Assembly: GCF_000143415.4 (NCBI RefSeq)
Contig: NW_003314275.1
Location: 1,185,980-1,249,979 of the forward strand
Source of the DNA: Selaginella moellendorffii
Taxonomy: Eukaryota; Streptophyta; Lycopodiopsida; Selaginellales; Selaginellaceae
Reading direction: 5' to 3'
DNA: 64,000 nt
In this document: positions 33,335-44,673 of the stretch, piece by piece
Layout: each line of letters starts with the position of its first letter
Numbering within the stretch: the first letter of the stretch is position 1
Made by a program: the position numbers and the translations under genes
Notes under the pieces: model-generated
Told to the model about the DNA's origin: nothing
Database searches by the model: none
What the model saw: the letters and a program-made list of their open reading frames with translations, nothing else

Positions 33335-34246
33335 ATGAGCGAGAGGAACATTCATGAGACAACTTTGGAGACCAAGCGATTACAGGTAAGAACTTTCTTT
33401 CCTTTGCTTGCTGTGTGATGGTTTGGTTTCTTCAATCTTCCGTGTTATGAGTGAGTCTTGTGTTTGATAGTTTCTGACCCCTTGGAGGTGTCTGCACCGC
33501 AGGGAAAGGAGGAAAAAAGAGGAGGAGGCGAGCGAGGAGGAGGTGAAAGGGAAATTATCACCAACTTTCCCTGGCGTTTGCAGATAAAGCATGTGAAAGC
33601 GTCGGTATTCAATCACAAGTACCGTGCTAGCTCCAGCTGCTGCTGCCGCCAGAGCTCGAAACACAACTTTAAGGTTTTTATTTTTCTCTTGTTTGTCCTG
33701 ACCAGATTTTCATGTTCCAGCCGCGTGAGATTCTATCGGGTAAAGAAATCTAGATTTGTCAAACCTTTCCTCCTAAGTACAGCCTGGTCCTTTTTGTTGT
33801 CTGCACTGTGCAGATTCTGTGCGTTGAGGTTTGCGAGACGAAGTCTTTGAAAGAACAAAGAGAATCTGTGCGTGACAACGGGACTACACTTCCTCGACTA
33901 GACTCGTGTTTGTTAAGCGCGGGGGGAAACGTCAGTGACAAACAGAGAGGAGTGAAAAGAATGGAGTCATTCACCATTGATATCAATGAGGTATGCCCAC
34001 CATGTCAACAACCACTGTCCCGAGATATTGAAGGTCATAAAACTTGTGCTGCCAGAGAAGATCCCCGCCACTTTTCAAGTTATGGTACACACACACACAC
34101 ACACACACGGATGGATATCGATCCAGCGCGTCTCTTCTGTAAATATTGCTCTTCTTTCTCTCTTCCAGCTTGCTTGCTTGTTGACGTTTAACTTGAAAAC
34201 AGGTTGTTCCTCCGTTGCGAAGAAAAGGAGCTATGGTACCACGTAG
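33335..34246 (+). CDS. Uncertain small multi-exon gene, family not recognised
   Basis: A chain of phase-0 exons can be drawn: 33335-33385 (MSERNIHETTLETKRLQ), 33503-33673 (Gly/Glu/Arg-rich, then IITNFPWRLQIKHVKASVFN), 33814-33990 (ILCVEVCETKSLKEQRESVR ... MESFTIDINE), possibly 34025-34084 (ILKVIKLVLPEKIPATFQVM) and 34169-34246 ending at TAG. All use GT-AG ends, but the third intron would be only 34 bases, which is doubtful. No domain is recognised. The 1.39-kb gap between the desaturase start and the NUP155 stop otherwise has no gene. This is a hypothesis that cDNA evidence would settle. Confidence 0.25.
34086..34108. repeat. (CA)n microsatellite
   Basis: Eleven to twelve AC units in a row. 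If the uncertain gene here is real, the tract begins at its last donor site (ATG|GTACAC) and lies in its last intron. Confidence 0.9.
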
Positions 34247-34261
34247 TTGTCTTCTACAAAG

Positions 34262-37200
34262 TTAATGTAGCTGGAGGGACTGCGAGCCGAGAAGCATCTC
34301 TTCCAACTCTTTAAAGCCTCTGGACACGGGCTCAACCGCGGCCGGAGAGAGCGGGAGCCTCTTGACTTCCGTCATGTACCTGTGGAGCCAAGAAAGAAGT
34401 AAGTTCGCGAGATCCTATCTAAAGCTTGATGAACGCAGCACCTGTTCACTGTGCTACACAGGCGGTCCCGGACGCCAGATGAATCGTCAGAGCCGGAGAA
34501 GCTGCCGCCAATGGATCCAATGCGCTGGGCCAGTACCACGATTGTCCACTCGCGCATCACGGCGAGCGCCGAGCGGAGGAGCCGCAGCCGCAGCGCTGTG
34601 CTTGGCAGCACCGAAGTACTAGTGAGAAGCTGGTCATAAGTTCGTTGTACTGGCTCTGGGGAGTCGTGACAGGCGGCCAGTAATGCTCGTGGGACGTCCT
34701 CGTCTCCAACGATTTCCAAGCTGGATGATACTCTCTCCTGGGAGGAAAGACCGTGACGCAAAACGATGAAGAAAGAGAGGAAGGAGGGATCTACCTCGGC
34801 TGCTCGCTCTAAATGGAGGCAGATAGAATCCAGTGGCATGCTACCGCCGTCGCCGGGATAGAGCTGGGGGCCAACTCTCTTCACCACCGTGCAGGCCTCG
34901 GCTATGCCTTTAATCGTGATGGCTTGGTCTATCAACCTCGCCCACGTCTCGCGCATGACATTGTTCTCAGCGTCGCTCGTGTAGTGTGAGAAGTGGAGGA
35001 TTTCCAAGCACACCTGCGAGAAGAAAGCGAAAGGTTTTTTTTTTTGCTCGTCAGAAAGGAGTAAAAGAAGATGTGAGAGTTGGAAGAAAAAAGAAATGGA
35101 AAGAAAGAAAGAACTCGCCTCCCAAAGCTTGAAAGGAACCGCGTAATTGTTGTAGAGCTGTGTGATGCTCTTAAGTTCGGCACCCAGCTCCAGCGCTTTC
35201 TCCCTGGCGGCACGGAGGAAGGCCTCGTCGTCCGCAAAGCCCTCCGGCGGGAACGCGTCTATCGCCATCTGAGAAGAAATGGCCTCGAGCTCGGCCTGTA
35301 TCTTAAGCTGGAACCGCAACACCGCGAGCTTGCCTTCCAGGAGCTCCAGCAGGCCGCTCTCTCCGACCTCCGCGTTGGATCCCAGAGCTCCGTGGCGGAT
35401 GCTTCTGGCTTGTACCACGGCATGGCTGAGGTACTCGTGCCTGGAGAAACAAAAAAACTCTCAGATAGTAAACAACGAGCCTCGAAAGAAAATATTGCAC
35501 GGTACCTGGCTTCCAGCGTGAGCTGCTCACCGCCTTCGCCACCCTTTCGCTCGCCGAGGCGCAAGAGAACGTAAGCCGCGAGCGCATGCTGTCTCTTGTG
35601 CACGTAATATCTCGAGAGGAGCTCCAGGTACTTGGCTTGGTGTGTAGTGATGGGCTTCATCAGATGGATCACGGAAGGTGGCGACGTTATTCCTCGGGGG
35701 CTCTTCGCAGGCTGGTAAAAGAGAAAACAAAACGTTGTTAGCATCAGAGGAAGAAAAGCTGCAAGCACAACTTACCTTTGCAGTTTGGAAATCAACAGCG
35801 GCTTGTAGAAATGGAACCAGATCCGGTCCGGCTAGCTCGAGGAGCTCCTTCTCCAGCCCCAGCTCTATCATCGACTCGTACAAGTACTTGTGAAAAGCCC
35901 GATCTGGTGAGCGTACGCCCAGCTGAACGATCTGTCTAACGTAGCGCATCCTTGCATTTGCATCCAGCGGGCCCATCTTTGATGCGTTCCCGTTGAGTGC
36001 GGTTTGCGGCACCAGTGAACGAAGCGCATTTGTTATCACTTCGTAGCATTGCTGTCTGGATGCGAGCGCCATCTTTCGCCGGTTCTCGTCGATATGCGCA
36101 TTAAAAGCATCCTCGTTAGGATCTAAAGCTTTAGCCTTCCGGAGGGGAAGCTCGACAACTGCCTCGTAAAATCTGCAACAAACTTCCAGCTTGTGAATCG
36201 ACCAGCCTGACTGGAGACTGTTTGTTACCTTATCTCTTCAAAACGCGGGCATACGCTCAGCAAGTTTGCGGTTTCAGGAACCCTGGCCAGCAAGTCAAGT
36301 GCCTCTCTGGCCAAATGCTCACGGACTTCCACATCTCTAGCGTTTGCTGCCTTCTCCAAACACTGGACGGCTTGATAGAACTTATCATCGGCCTCGTTGT
36401 AGTAGCTCGGGCATCCGTCGCGTAGCTTCGTACTTATGTCGTCAACCGTCCCTTTTCCCTCGGGAGATACATAGTACTATACATTCAAAAAGAAAAACTG
36501 ATGAAGGAACAACACTTAGAAACATAACGATCAAACGTACCTCCATAAGAGCACCAATAAGTCGCGTAGCTACGTATTCCCCTTCCTGAGAACAGACAAG
36601 CTGATGAAATGAAAGCTGCGCGAGCTGACGGCGGACTTCGGATTCCAGACTTTGCACTAATCTCGTCAAGTGATGCTGAGATAAAAGCTGCAGTAGAAAC
36701 AGCGCTTCCGCAGACCTCCGGAGCAACCTTCTGACGCATTCCATCCCTCGCACCTACAGAGATTGTACATATCAGCCGACGTTCAAACACTGCAAAATCG
36801 TGTCCAACCTCCATGGCAGTAAGCTCAGCAGGACTATAAGCAACGCGTTGTCTCTTGGCACCAGCTTGAAGTCCACCTCCGGACCTCGCATAAGGCGTGT
36901 CGTATTGAAGCTTGTGTCCAGCTTCACTTCTGCTTATACCATTTCGATCTCCGTAGCCTGACAAATCGCCAATTCCCATGATCCGACCATAGTGACCGCG
37001 ACGTTGGTTCCTTCGAGCTCTGAGAAACATTTCCAGGGATCTGATCTTGTCCTCCAACGTATTCATTGCGTCCGGAGATATCCGACAAGAGATTATTCCA
37101 CCTGTGTCCGTCACCATGTCGTTTCCAGAGTCACCTTTGGCTATAAATACTGGTAGCTCCCACACGGACCAGAGAAGCCTCGAAGCACACAAACAGAGGC

Positions 37201-39481
37201 CTTCGTGTGCACCTGAGAAAACAGGCTCGGCTTCTTGCACCACCTGTCCCATATTAAATCCACCACCTGTATTAACTGGTGTCGTCGTTGCAGCCCCTCC
37301 TTGCATTTGCGGTACTCCCACCAGCCTTGGATCTTCAAACGCCTCGGCAGCCTTCTCAACCACCGCTGTTGATATCATCTTCTCATCATACGAAACAATG
37401 CGAGCCGCCAGCAGTAGACACATTGCCGCAGCTTCGCCAGCCCCAAAGCGCTGAAAGAACTCTTCCAGAATCGCTCTCGTGGTGTTCGATTCGAATAACC
37501 GCTGCAGCAAGTCCACTGGCCGGTTCATGACAATCTCCGTCAAGCCCCGCGTACTGGCGATCACTGCTCTCCGTCTAGGAAGAATATGTTGCGTCGCAAG
37601 ATCTCCTAAAGCCCACAGCGCTCTTGCTCTACTTACTTCTCCCACAGCACCAGAGCCAAGGGCGCTGGAGTCCCATACCAATGCTTCAGCAATCGCCGCC
37701 TGCTCCGGAGGTGGCAACATATCGACGATCGCATAAGTATGCTCGTCTGCTCCAAAAGTTGTCACAACTTCTCTCAAAGCACGCATGTTTCTTCCACTCG
37801 CACCCATCCCTCCATATGGCGAACTCGCACCAGGAATCAACGGAGAAGTGTAGTCTTTGCGCGCCACAAGCAACCGTGGAGAGGGTGACGAATCGGCCAG
37901 CAAGAAGTTTCCGCTTGAGTATTGAGCTTCTTGAACTTTCAGTCCGTCACCCTGTGGCCTGGTACCGATAAGAACGTTGCCTAATGAAATTCCTCCACCA
38001 ACACCAACCGAAGGACCTGGCCTTGCGGACACTATTCTGAGTAGCGAAGGACGATCCATCCCAATCGTTCCACCAGCAGCCTGGCTTCCGCCCATGGTCG
38101 GAGTTGTCGACAGGTATACTCTGCGTCCATCTGAAACTATAGCCACCAGATGCAGCCACTTGGATTCCATACTCGAGAGAGGAGCCAGAGAAACCACCGT
38201 TGCCTTTGGAGCCCGACTGGTGCCACGCGAACCTGTGCTACGTATGCTACCGTGACGACCGTCTCGCTGATCCCCAAAGTTTTTTTCTTCGCCTACTTTC
38301 TTCGGGGCAGCATCTCCGTTTCTGCCGAGATCAAAAGCTTGGACCTTGGACTCCTGTGTGCGTGCGTACATGATGTTTCTTTCATCGTCAACGGCAATTT
38401 CCAAAATCGAATCTGCCGCTCCAAACTTGAGGCCGTTCGGTATAATCCACCTGAAATAAATTACATGTAAGAAAAACTTCAAAGAAAGTGATGAACATGT
38501 GTACCTTGAAAGCATACTGCCAAAGCCACCTGTATGGCAAATCTTACGGCAGCGACTCTGCCATCCTAGCCCTGTCGTGTAGAGCAGCTCGTAGATATGC
38601 CCATCACGGCCACCGAGAAAAATACGTCCCTTCTCCGTGGAACTTACACACGTCATGGTGACACCATCCGTCGGTACCGTGTACTCTGGTAATGGTTGTA
38701 AGGAAAGCTCGGAAAAAGCATCACTGCCGTCGCTGCTAGCACCGCAGCAGACGCCTAGAAGCACAAGCTTGTATAGCGTCAAAAGCGGGAATTCAAAGAA
38801 TCAGTCCAGGAAGAATAGTTGGAGTGACAAAATACCTCGACAGGAGTTGCAAGCACTAGAAGGTGCTGAATCGCTTCTACGAAAACTCCAGCCTTCGCTT
38901 TCGCTAAGCCAACAGCACAAATGGCCTGCTCTTCACCGCTATATTCGACACAAGTTCCATCCCTGCAAGAGAAAAAACTTTACCAGGAGTGCCAACGAAC
39001 TAAGCGAGGATCTTACCATTTATCAAAGCGCCATATAAAGAGAGTCTCGTCGACAGTAGCCCAAGCTCGTCTTATGGTGGGAAAAATCCCACAAAACGCC
39101 ATCCCTTGGCCAACTCCAGCATTGTAGCACTCCATGACTTGAGGCGGCAGCTCCCTCTTCTTCGAGACATCGATATATGGAGGCCACTACAAAATTCACA
39201 AAGACCCAACACCCTTTTAGCCTCCATCCGAGACGAAACAAGATCCAAAATCCCCCCCTAGCTACAAAATCGCTACGCTAGAGCGAGCATTCTACCACTA
39301 GAGCTATAACACATACCTCCTTCTGTGGACTAGCATAGGGATGGCTCGAATAGCGCCCGGCATCAAGAGCGTCTAGAAGATCTCCCGACGCGTAGCATCG
39401 CAAATCGCGATTGATAGTGTCGCTGAGAAGCCTACCAGCCGCCGCAATGTCCTCCACGACCGCCTCGTCTTCCCAGCTCAT
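34262..39481 (-). CDS. NUP155: Nucleoporin NUP155 (inner-ring scaffold)
   Basis: Large multi-exon gene. The ATG at 39481 (MSWEDEAVVEDIAAAGRLLS) opens exon 1, ending at 39318 (SSHPYASPQKE); the last exon is 34379-34262 (YMTEVKRLPLSPAAVEPVSR). Exons between give the N-terminal beta-propeller (WPPYIDVSKKRELPPQVMEC, DETLFIWRFDKW, GRIFLGGRDGHIYELLYTTG) and the helical C-terminal half (VRGMECVRRLLRRSAEALFL, VHKRQHALAAYVLLRLGERK, NNVMRETWARLIDQAITIKG). The longest single exon, about 38450-36830, carries the end of the propeller and a Gly/Ser-rich insertion. NUP155 links the inner pore ring to the membrane and to NUP53/NUP35. It is head-to-head with NOT3. Internal exon borders were only partly worked out. 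Confidence 0.93.
39270..39315 (-). other. tRNA-Ala-like 5' half in NUP155 intron 1
   Basis: On the minus strand the intron reads TAGCTCTAGTGGTAGA followed by ATGCTCGCT, close to the D-arm and box A of plant tRNA-Ala (TAGCTCAG-TGGTAGAG-CGCTCGCT). No T-loop GGTTCGA or matching acceptor stem follows, so this is at most a decayed half tRNA or a SINE head. Confidence 0.3.
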
Positions 39482-39633
39482 TGGAGCTCTCCCGGCGAGG
39501 CGACCCAAACCCTAAACCCTAGGATCTCACCCTAAATTTCACTACCCGTTATACCGTCATCGTCATCATCCTAGTCATCCGCCACGTCCGTATTAAGAAA
39601 TTTTAGGGTTTAGGTTTTCTCTCCTCGAGCACC
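39482..39633. promoter_or_regulatory. Divergent NUP155/NOT3 promoter with telo-boxes
   Basis: 152 bases between opposing start codons. It contains AAACCCTAAACCCTAG next to NUP155 and TTTTAGGGTTTAGG next to NOT3, i.e. telo-boxes facing each gene. Two housekeeping genes sharing a telo-box promoter suggests co-regulation with growth. Confidence 0.6.
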
Positions 39634-42600
39634 ATGGGCGCGACGCGGAAGCTCCAGGGCGAGATCGATAGAGTTCTCAAGAAGGTCCAGGAGGGCGTGG
39701 ATGTCTTCGACAGCATCTGGAATAAGGTATGGAAATCTATGGCGTCGCCTCGCCATTGATCGATCGAGAAATTTTTTTTTCTTCTCGCAGGTGTATGATA
39801 CCGAGAATGCAAATCAAAAGGAGAAGTTTGAGGCCGATCTCAAGAAGGAAATCAAGAAGCTACAGCGATACAGGGACCAGATTAAGACGTGGATTCAGTC
39901 CAGTGAAATCAAGGACAAGAAGGTGATTAGGCAGTTTCTTCTAGCGATTTTTTTTTCTTCATTCGTTTTGATAGGTAGCAGCGTCTTACGAGCAGGCGCT
40001 GGTGGATGCCCGGAAGCTCATTGAGAGGGAGATGGAACGATTCAAAGTTTGCGAGAAAGAAACGAAAACGAAGGCGTTTTCGAAAGAAGGTCTAGGCCAG
40101 CTTCCGAAAACTGTAAGTGCTGCCATTTTAGATTTCTTTGGTCTGACACGCAACGATTGTCTAGGATCCAAAAGAGAAAGCAAAAGCCGAAACACGAGAA
40201 TGGTTAAACAATATGGTTCGTTTTGTTGTGGCATTAAGACATAACACGCTAACTATATGCTAGGTGGATGAGTTGAATTCGGGTATTGATGCGTTTGAGA
40301 CAGAGATGGAAGGACTGGCAGTGAAGAAGGGGAAAACTCGCCCCCCCCGCTTGGTAAGAACGTTTTTCTCTCTTTTTTCCTTTTTACCTTCTCTCAAACT
40401 TCTTGCTTCCTCAGATTCACTTAGAAGAGTCTACTGCCCGTCACAAAAGTCATGTCATGAAACTAGAACTCATTTTGCGACTTTTGGACAATGACGAGCT
40501 AAGCCCAGAGCAAGTAAATGACGTCAAAGAGCTTGTGGAAGATTACCTCGAAAGGAATCAGGTGACTTTGCTTTCTCGTTGTTGCCTTGAAACCTGAATG
40601 GTGGCCGCGACAGGAGGATTTTGATGAATTCGCAGATGTGGATGAACTTTATAGTCAGCTTCCTCTTGATAAAATGGAGGCCATGGAGGCTCTGGACCTT
40701 GCTCCGAATGTGGCTTCAGCACTTGTGGTAAAGGAGAAGGTACTTAGTTATCTACACTGTGTTTCAAACTGTTGTTGTCTGCTCTGTAGGCTGCGGTTGC
40801 TGCCGCCTCCGGAGCTAGCGTGACAAATGGTGCAAGCGTTAAACCATCACTTCCGGTAAAACTAACTTCCACGTAAACCTTTGGAAACTGTTATTTCCAT
40901 TTCGTGTTTCAGGTTGCTGCTGCTGCGGCAGCTGCAGCAGCTGCTGCCGTTGCTGCTCAAGTTCCTCCACCTTTACAGCCCGTGGATGATATTACATTGG
41001 AAGACACATCCGCACGAACATCTCCCGTTCCAATCACCGCAAGCTCGCTGTCACCCACAGGATCGGCCTTACTGCAGACTACTGGAAGCGATGTAACTTC
41101 ATCTCCAAGCGCTTCTGGTATCACGCAACGGACTGTGGCAACACCTCCTGGTCTGATTCCACGGCCAACAGCCAAAGGTGCGGTCTTGCAATCATCACCT
41201 GCAAAAGTCAAGGAGGACGAGGTGACGAGCCTTGCCGGGCGACGAGTAGGACCAGGTATTGGAGATGGAGGTCTTTCTCGAAGCTTTGGCAGGCAAACAG
41301 CTGTTCCAGCTTCTCCTGTCGCTCAACCTTCCCCAACCGTCTCGAGCAGTCCAACAGTGCCGGAAGCTGCAAAACGGAATATAGCTGACGACAGAGCCAC
41401 TTCTGGAGTCGCACCGCAGCTCAGTCCTTTGAGCACGCCGAATAAAGCTCCTTTTGGAGGAAAGGTTGGAGATTCCAGTCCGACAAGTGAGGCTCCGGGA
41501 ACCCCAGAAACGGCCATTGGGAATAGACTGGGCCAGTGGAGAGAATCGGTATGTCGTTTACAAGAAAATATATCGACCACCGGACTCTGTATCTTTTGTT
41601 TTTCCAGAGCCAGTTCCATGGAAGACCAGAGATTGTTCCAGATCAAAAACAAAAGTTCTTACAGAAGTTGCAGCAGGCCAATCAACAGACACAACATCTC
41701 CCTCCACATCTTACAAGTCCAGTTCAAAAGCAAACGCCACAACCATCCTCTTTGCTTCATCAGGTAACCAGATACTGGTTTTGGAAAAACTTGCTCAAGG
41801 TATTACTCGCATCAGGCTCTTTTGCAGCAGCAGCAACAACAGCAGCTTTCTCCTCTAAGTACGCAATCTCCTACAACGCCGGTACCTGGACTATCAGCAC
41901 CTGTCTCACAAGCACAGTCTCCCGCCCAGCCTCTGCAGCAGCAGCCGCAAGTAACAGCAGCTTCCAAAGACGCTGGTTTGTTTTTCCTCTCGTCATGTTT
42001 GTTTTCGAAATTAATTGTGTTTTGCAGTGCCCCAACCTGATGCGATTCAAACAAGGACTGTGGAGCAGCAGAGTCCACTTGCAGCTAAACTTGCAGACGA
42101 TAACACGACTGAAGCCAATGTACCATTCCCCAGAAATTTATCTCTGAGCGAAGATGACTTGAAGAATGCAGACACCTTCGACGTTCCAGTAAACTTTCTG
42201 TTCATAGGCTGTTTGGATTGACTATTGTACACTTTGATCGCAGGTTGGTGGCCCAGGAACGCTAGCGGAACTTAGCCAGTTGTCGAGGGATGCAGATTTC
42301 ACGCCAGGGCAACAAGTCCCGTCAACACCAACATCATCAGTACCTGGTGTGATCGGTCGGAAGAGCAACACGGAACTTGGAGCCATAGGAGACAACCTCT
42401 CAGCTGCAAGTAGCAGTATGGCTCACGATAGTGTGTACAATTTGCAGATGCTAGAAGCTGCTTATCGCCACCTTCCGCTTCCAAAAGACTCAGAACGGCC
42501 ACGCAACTACACCCCGGTAATATTTGCAGCAATCCCGCATCAGTTCACTTTCATTTTTGTGCAGAGGAACCCAGCTATCACTCCGCCTAGCTATCCTCAA

Positions 42601-43038
42601 GCACCAGCCCAATCCATCATCGACAACCCTGCGCTTTGGGAGAAGTTTGAGGTGGACGTCCTGTTCTATGCATTCTACTATCATCAGGTGTGCTCTCTTT
42701 TACATTCTGTTCTGTACAAATTACCACGGGTTTTGTTCAGGGAACGTACCAGCAGTATCTAGCCGCAAGGGAGCTAAAGAAACATTCGTGGAGATATCAC
42801 AAGAAGTACAACACATGGTTCCAGCGCCACGAGGAGCCGAAAGTCACAACAGACGAATTCGAGCAAGGCACATACGTTTACTTCGACTTCCACATCGTGG
42901 ATGATATTCAGCAAGGCTGGTAAGTTCGTGCTTGTAAAAATACGTTTTTTCTTGACATTCTTGGTGGCTCGCAGGGTCCAGAGAATCAAGACCGAGTTTA
43001 CATTCGAATACAGCTTCCTCGAAGACGAGCTGGTGTAA
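39634..43038 (+). CDS. NOT3: CCR4-NOT complex subunit NOT3
   Basis: Many-exon gene with the ATG at 39634 in exon 1 (39634-39726). The N-terminal coiled-coil domain is diagnostic: [100 protein letters not shown]. The middle is Ala/Pro/Ser/Gln-rich and disordered, with a long alanine run from 40912. The C-terminal NOT box contains [83 protein letters not shown], then [20 protein letters not shown] at the stop (43038). The complex deadenylates mRNA. Presenilin begins 155 bases further on. Confidence 0.93.
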
Positions 43039-43193
43039 AGTTTTATGTTTAATTTCACGCTAACTCCATGGCGCTCTAGGGTTCTTACGTTTACACAGGA
43101 ATGCTTCGCACAGGCTCTGGCTGCACAGACTAAAGGTAAGTGCTTTCTCAAAATTCGTTTTTGGTTATCTCTCATGGTGGTTTTCAGGGACTC

Positions 43194-44624
43194 ATGGATT
43201 CCGACCAAGAAAACAGCTCTAGTGGCCCCTCGGGGAGCCTGTTGGAGAGCCTTGGAGCGGAGCTGGTGTCCATCCTTGCTCCAGTCTCGGCGTGCATGCT
43301 CTTTGTCGTCCTTCTGGTAAGAGCCCTCGTCGTTAACAGCAGCCAGCTCCAAGCTCCCGCCATAGCCCTCGTTATCTATGCCGAGGACCCCTCCGACTCC
43401 ACCTCCGAGAAGCTCGGAGGTGCTCTCCTCAACGCCCTCGTCTTTGTAGCATTCGTCACAGCCGCTACGTTTTTGCTTGTGGGTCTCTTCTATCTTCGCT
43501 GCACCAAGTGTCTCAGGCTCTATGTTTCCTTTTCGATCTTCAATGTCCTCGTCTACCTTGGTGCTGCTCTCGGTGTGCTCTTTGTCCAGACTTACTCCCT
43601 CCCGGTTGACGTGATCACCTTCTCGGTAGTGATCTTTAACTTTGGAGTGGTCGGGGTGCTTGTGGCGTTTCCTGTGATGCCTGTCCCGATCATCTTCACT
43701 CAGGGGTACTTGGTCCTCATTGGTATGCTCACCGCTTTCTGGTTTACCTTCCTTCCCGAGTGGACTACCTGGTTCCTTTTGGTGGCTATGGCGTTGTATG
43801 ACATTGCTGCGGTCTTGCTGCCTGGTGGTCCTCTCAACATGCTTCTAGAGCTGGCCAGCAAGAGAGAAGAGGAGCTACCAGCGCTGGTATACGAGTCCCG
43901 CCCCGTGGTGCGTCCCGGCCAGCAAGGCTCCCAGTCAAGACGGTGGAGGAGACGAGTTGTGGTAGCAGCGTCTCCAAGTACCTCAGCCGAGACAGCTCCG
44001 TCGAGAACATCGCTCTTTGCAAGGATCTTCGGCTACAGGGTGGTCAGCCCGTATCAGACTGTTAGCATGGAAGCACCTCAGCAAGCAGAGATTTTGCAAG
44101 CTCCAGAAGAAGAGGCAGTCGAAACAAGTCCTGGAGAGGCTGGGGATGGAGCTGGAGCTCCAGGGAACAGGGACAGGGATCCAGCGGAAGAAGCCATTCC
44201 TCTGATGAGCAGGCACGTAGATCACAGGATGGAAACACTCAGTGCTTTCATGGCAAACGAGGAGAGAGCCGCGGGGGCTATACACGACGAACTTCGCGAG
44301 CTTAACAACGATGGCAGTGAGGGTGGCGAGCTCGGAAGGATCGAGTCCGTGACAGAGGGTGGGATCAAGCTGGGACTCGGCGACTTTATATTCTATAGCG
44401 TGCTGGTTGGACGAGCAGCGATGTTTGATCTCATGACCGTGTGGGCCTGCTACTTGGCCATCGTTGCAGGGCTTGGTGCCACTTTGGCGCTCCTCGCAGT
44501 GTGGAGGCGCGCTCTTCCGGCACTGCCTATATCCATCTCGCTGGGCGTCGTTTTTTATTTCCTCACGAGGCTTGTATTGGAGCCATATGTTTTGCAGCTA
44601 GACACTCGCCTTGTGTTTTTTTAA
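43194..44624 (+). CDS. PSEN: Presenilin, gamma-secretase catalytic subunit
   Basis: Intronless coding sequence of 476 codons; a leader intron fits AAAG|GTAAGTG at 43137 to TTTTCAG at 43187. The intramembrane aspartyl protease signatures are all present: YD in LLVAMALYDIAAVLLPGGPL, GxGD in GIKLGLGDFIFYSVLVGRAA, and PAL in RALPALPISISLGVVFYFL. About nine membrane helices and a long hydrophilic loop (residues ~235-380, Glu/Arg-rich) lie between the two aspartates, where presenilins are cleaved. Plant presenilin sits in endomembranes and in mosses has a cytoskeletal or endocytic role independent of Notch. A degenerate copy of its second half occurs at 45808-46425. The start at 43194 (MDSDQENSSSG) is the first in-frame ATG after the leader intron. 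Confidence 0.95.
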   Translation: MDSDQENSSSGPSGSLLESLGAELVSILAPVSACMLFVVLLVRALVVNSSQLQAPAIALVIYAEDPSDSTSEKLGGALLNALVFVAFVTAATFLLVGLFYLRCTKCLRLYVSFSIFNVLVYLGAALGVLFVQTYSLPVDVITFSVVIFNFGVVGVLVAFPVMPVPIIFTQGYLVLIGMLTAFWFTFLPEWTTWFLLVAMALYDIAAVLLPGGPLNMLLELASKREEELPALVYESRPVVRPGQQGSQSRRWRRRVVVAASPSTSAETAPSRTSLFARIFGYRVVSPYQTVSMEAPQQAEILQAPEEEAVETSPGEAGDGAGAPGNRDRDPAEEAIPLMSRHVDHRMETLSAFMANEERAAGAIHDELRELNNDGSEGGELGRIESVTEGGIKLGLGDFIFYSVLVGRAAMFDLMTVWACYLAIVAGLGATLALLAVWRRALPALPISISLGVVFYFLTRLVLEPYVLQLDTRLVFF

Positions 44625-44673
44625 CTTATTATTAATCCTATAAACTCACTGAAATAAAAAAAGGAATGTGAAA

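Noticed and set aside
39270-39315. A functional tRNA gene in NUP155 intron 1
   Set aside because: Only D-arm-like sequence is present; no T-arm or acceptor pairing follows.
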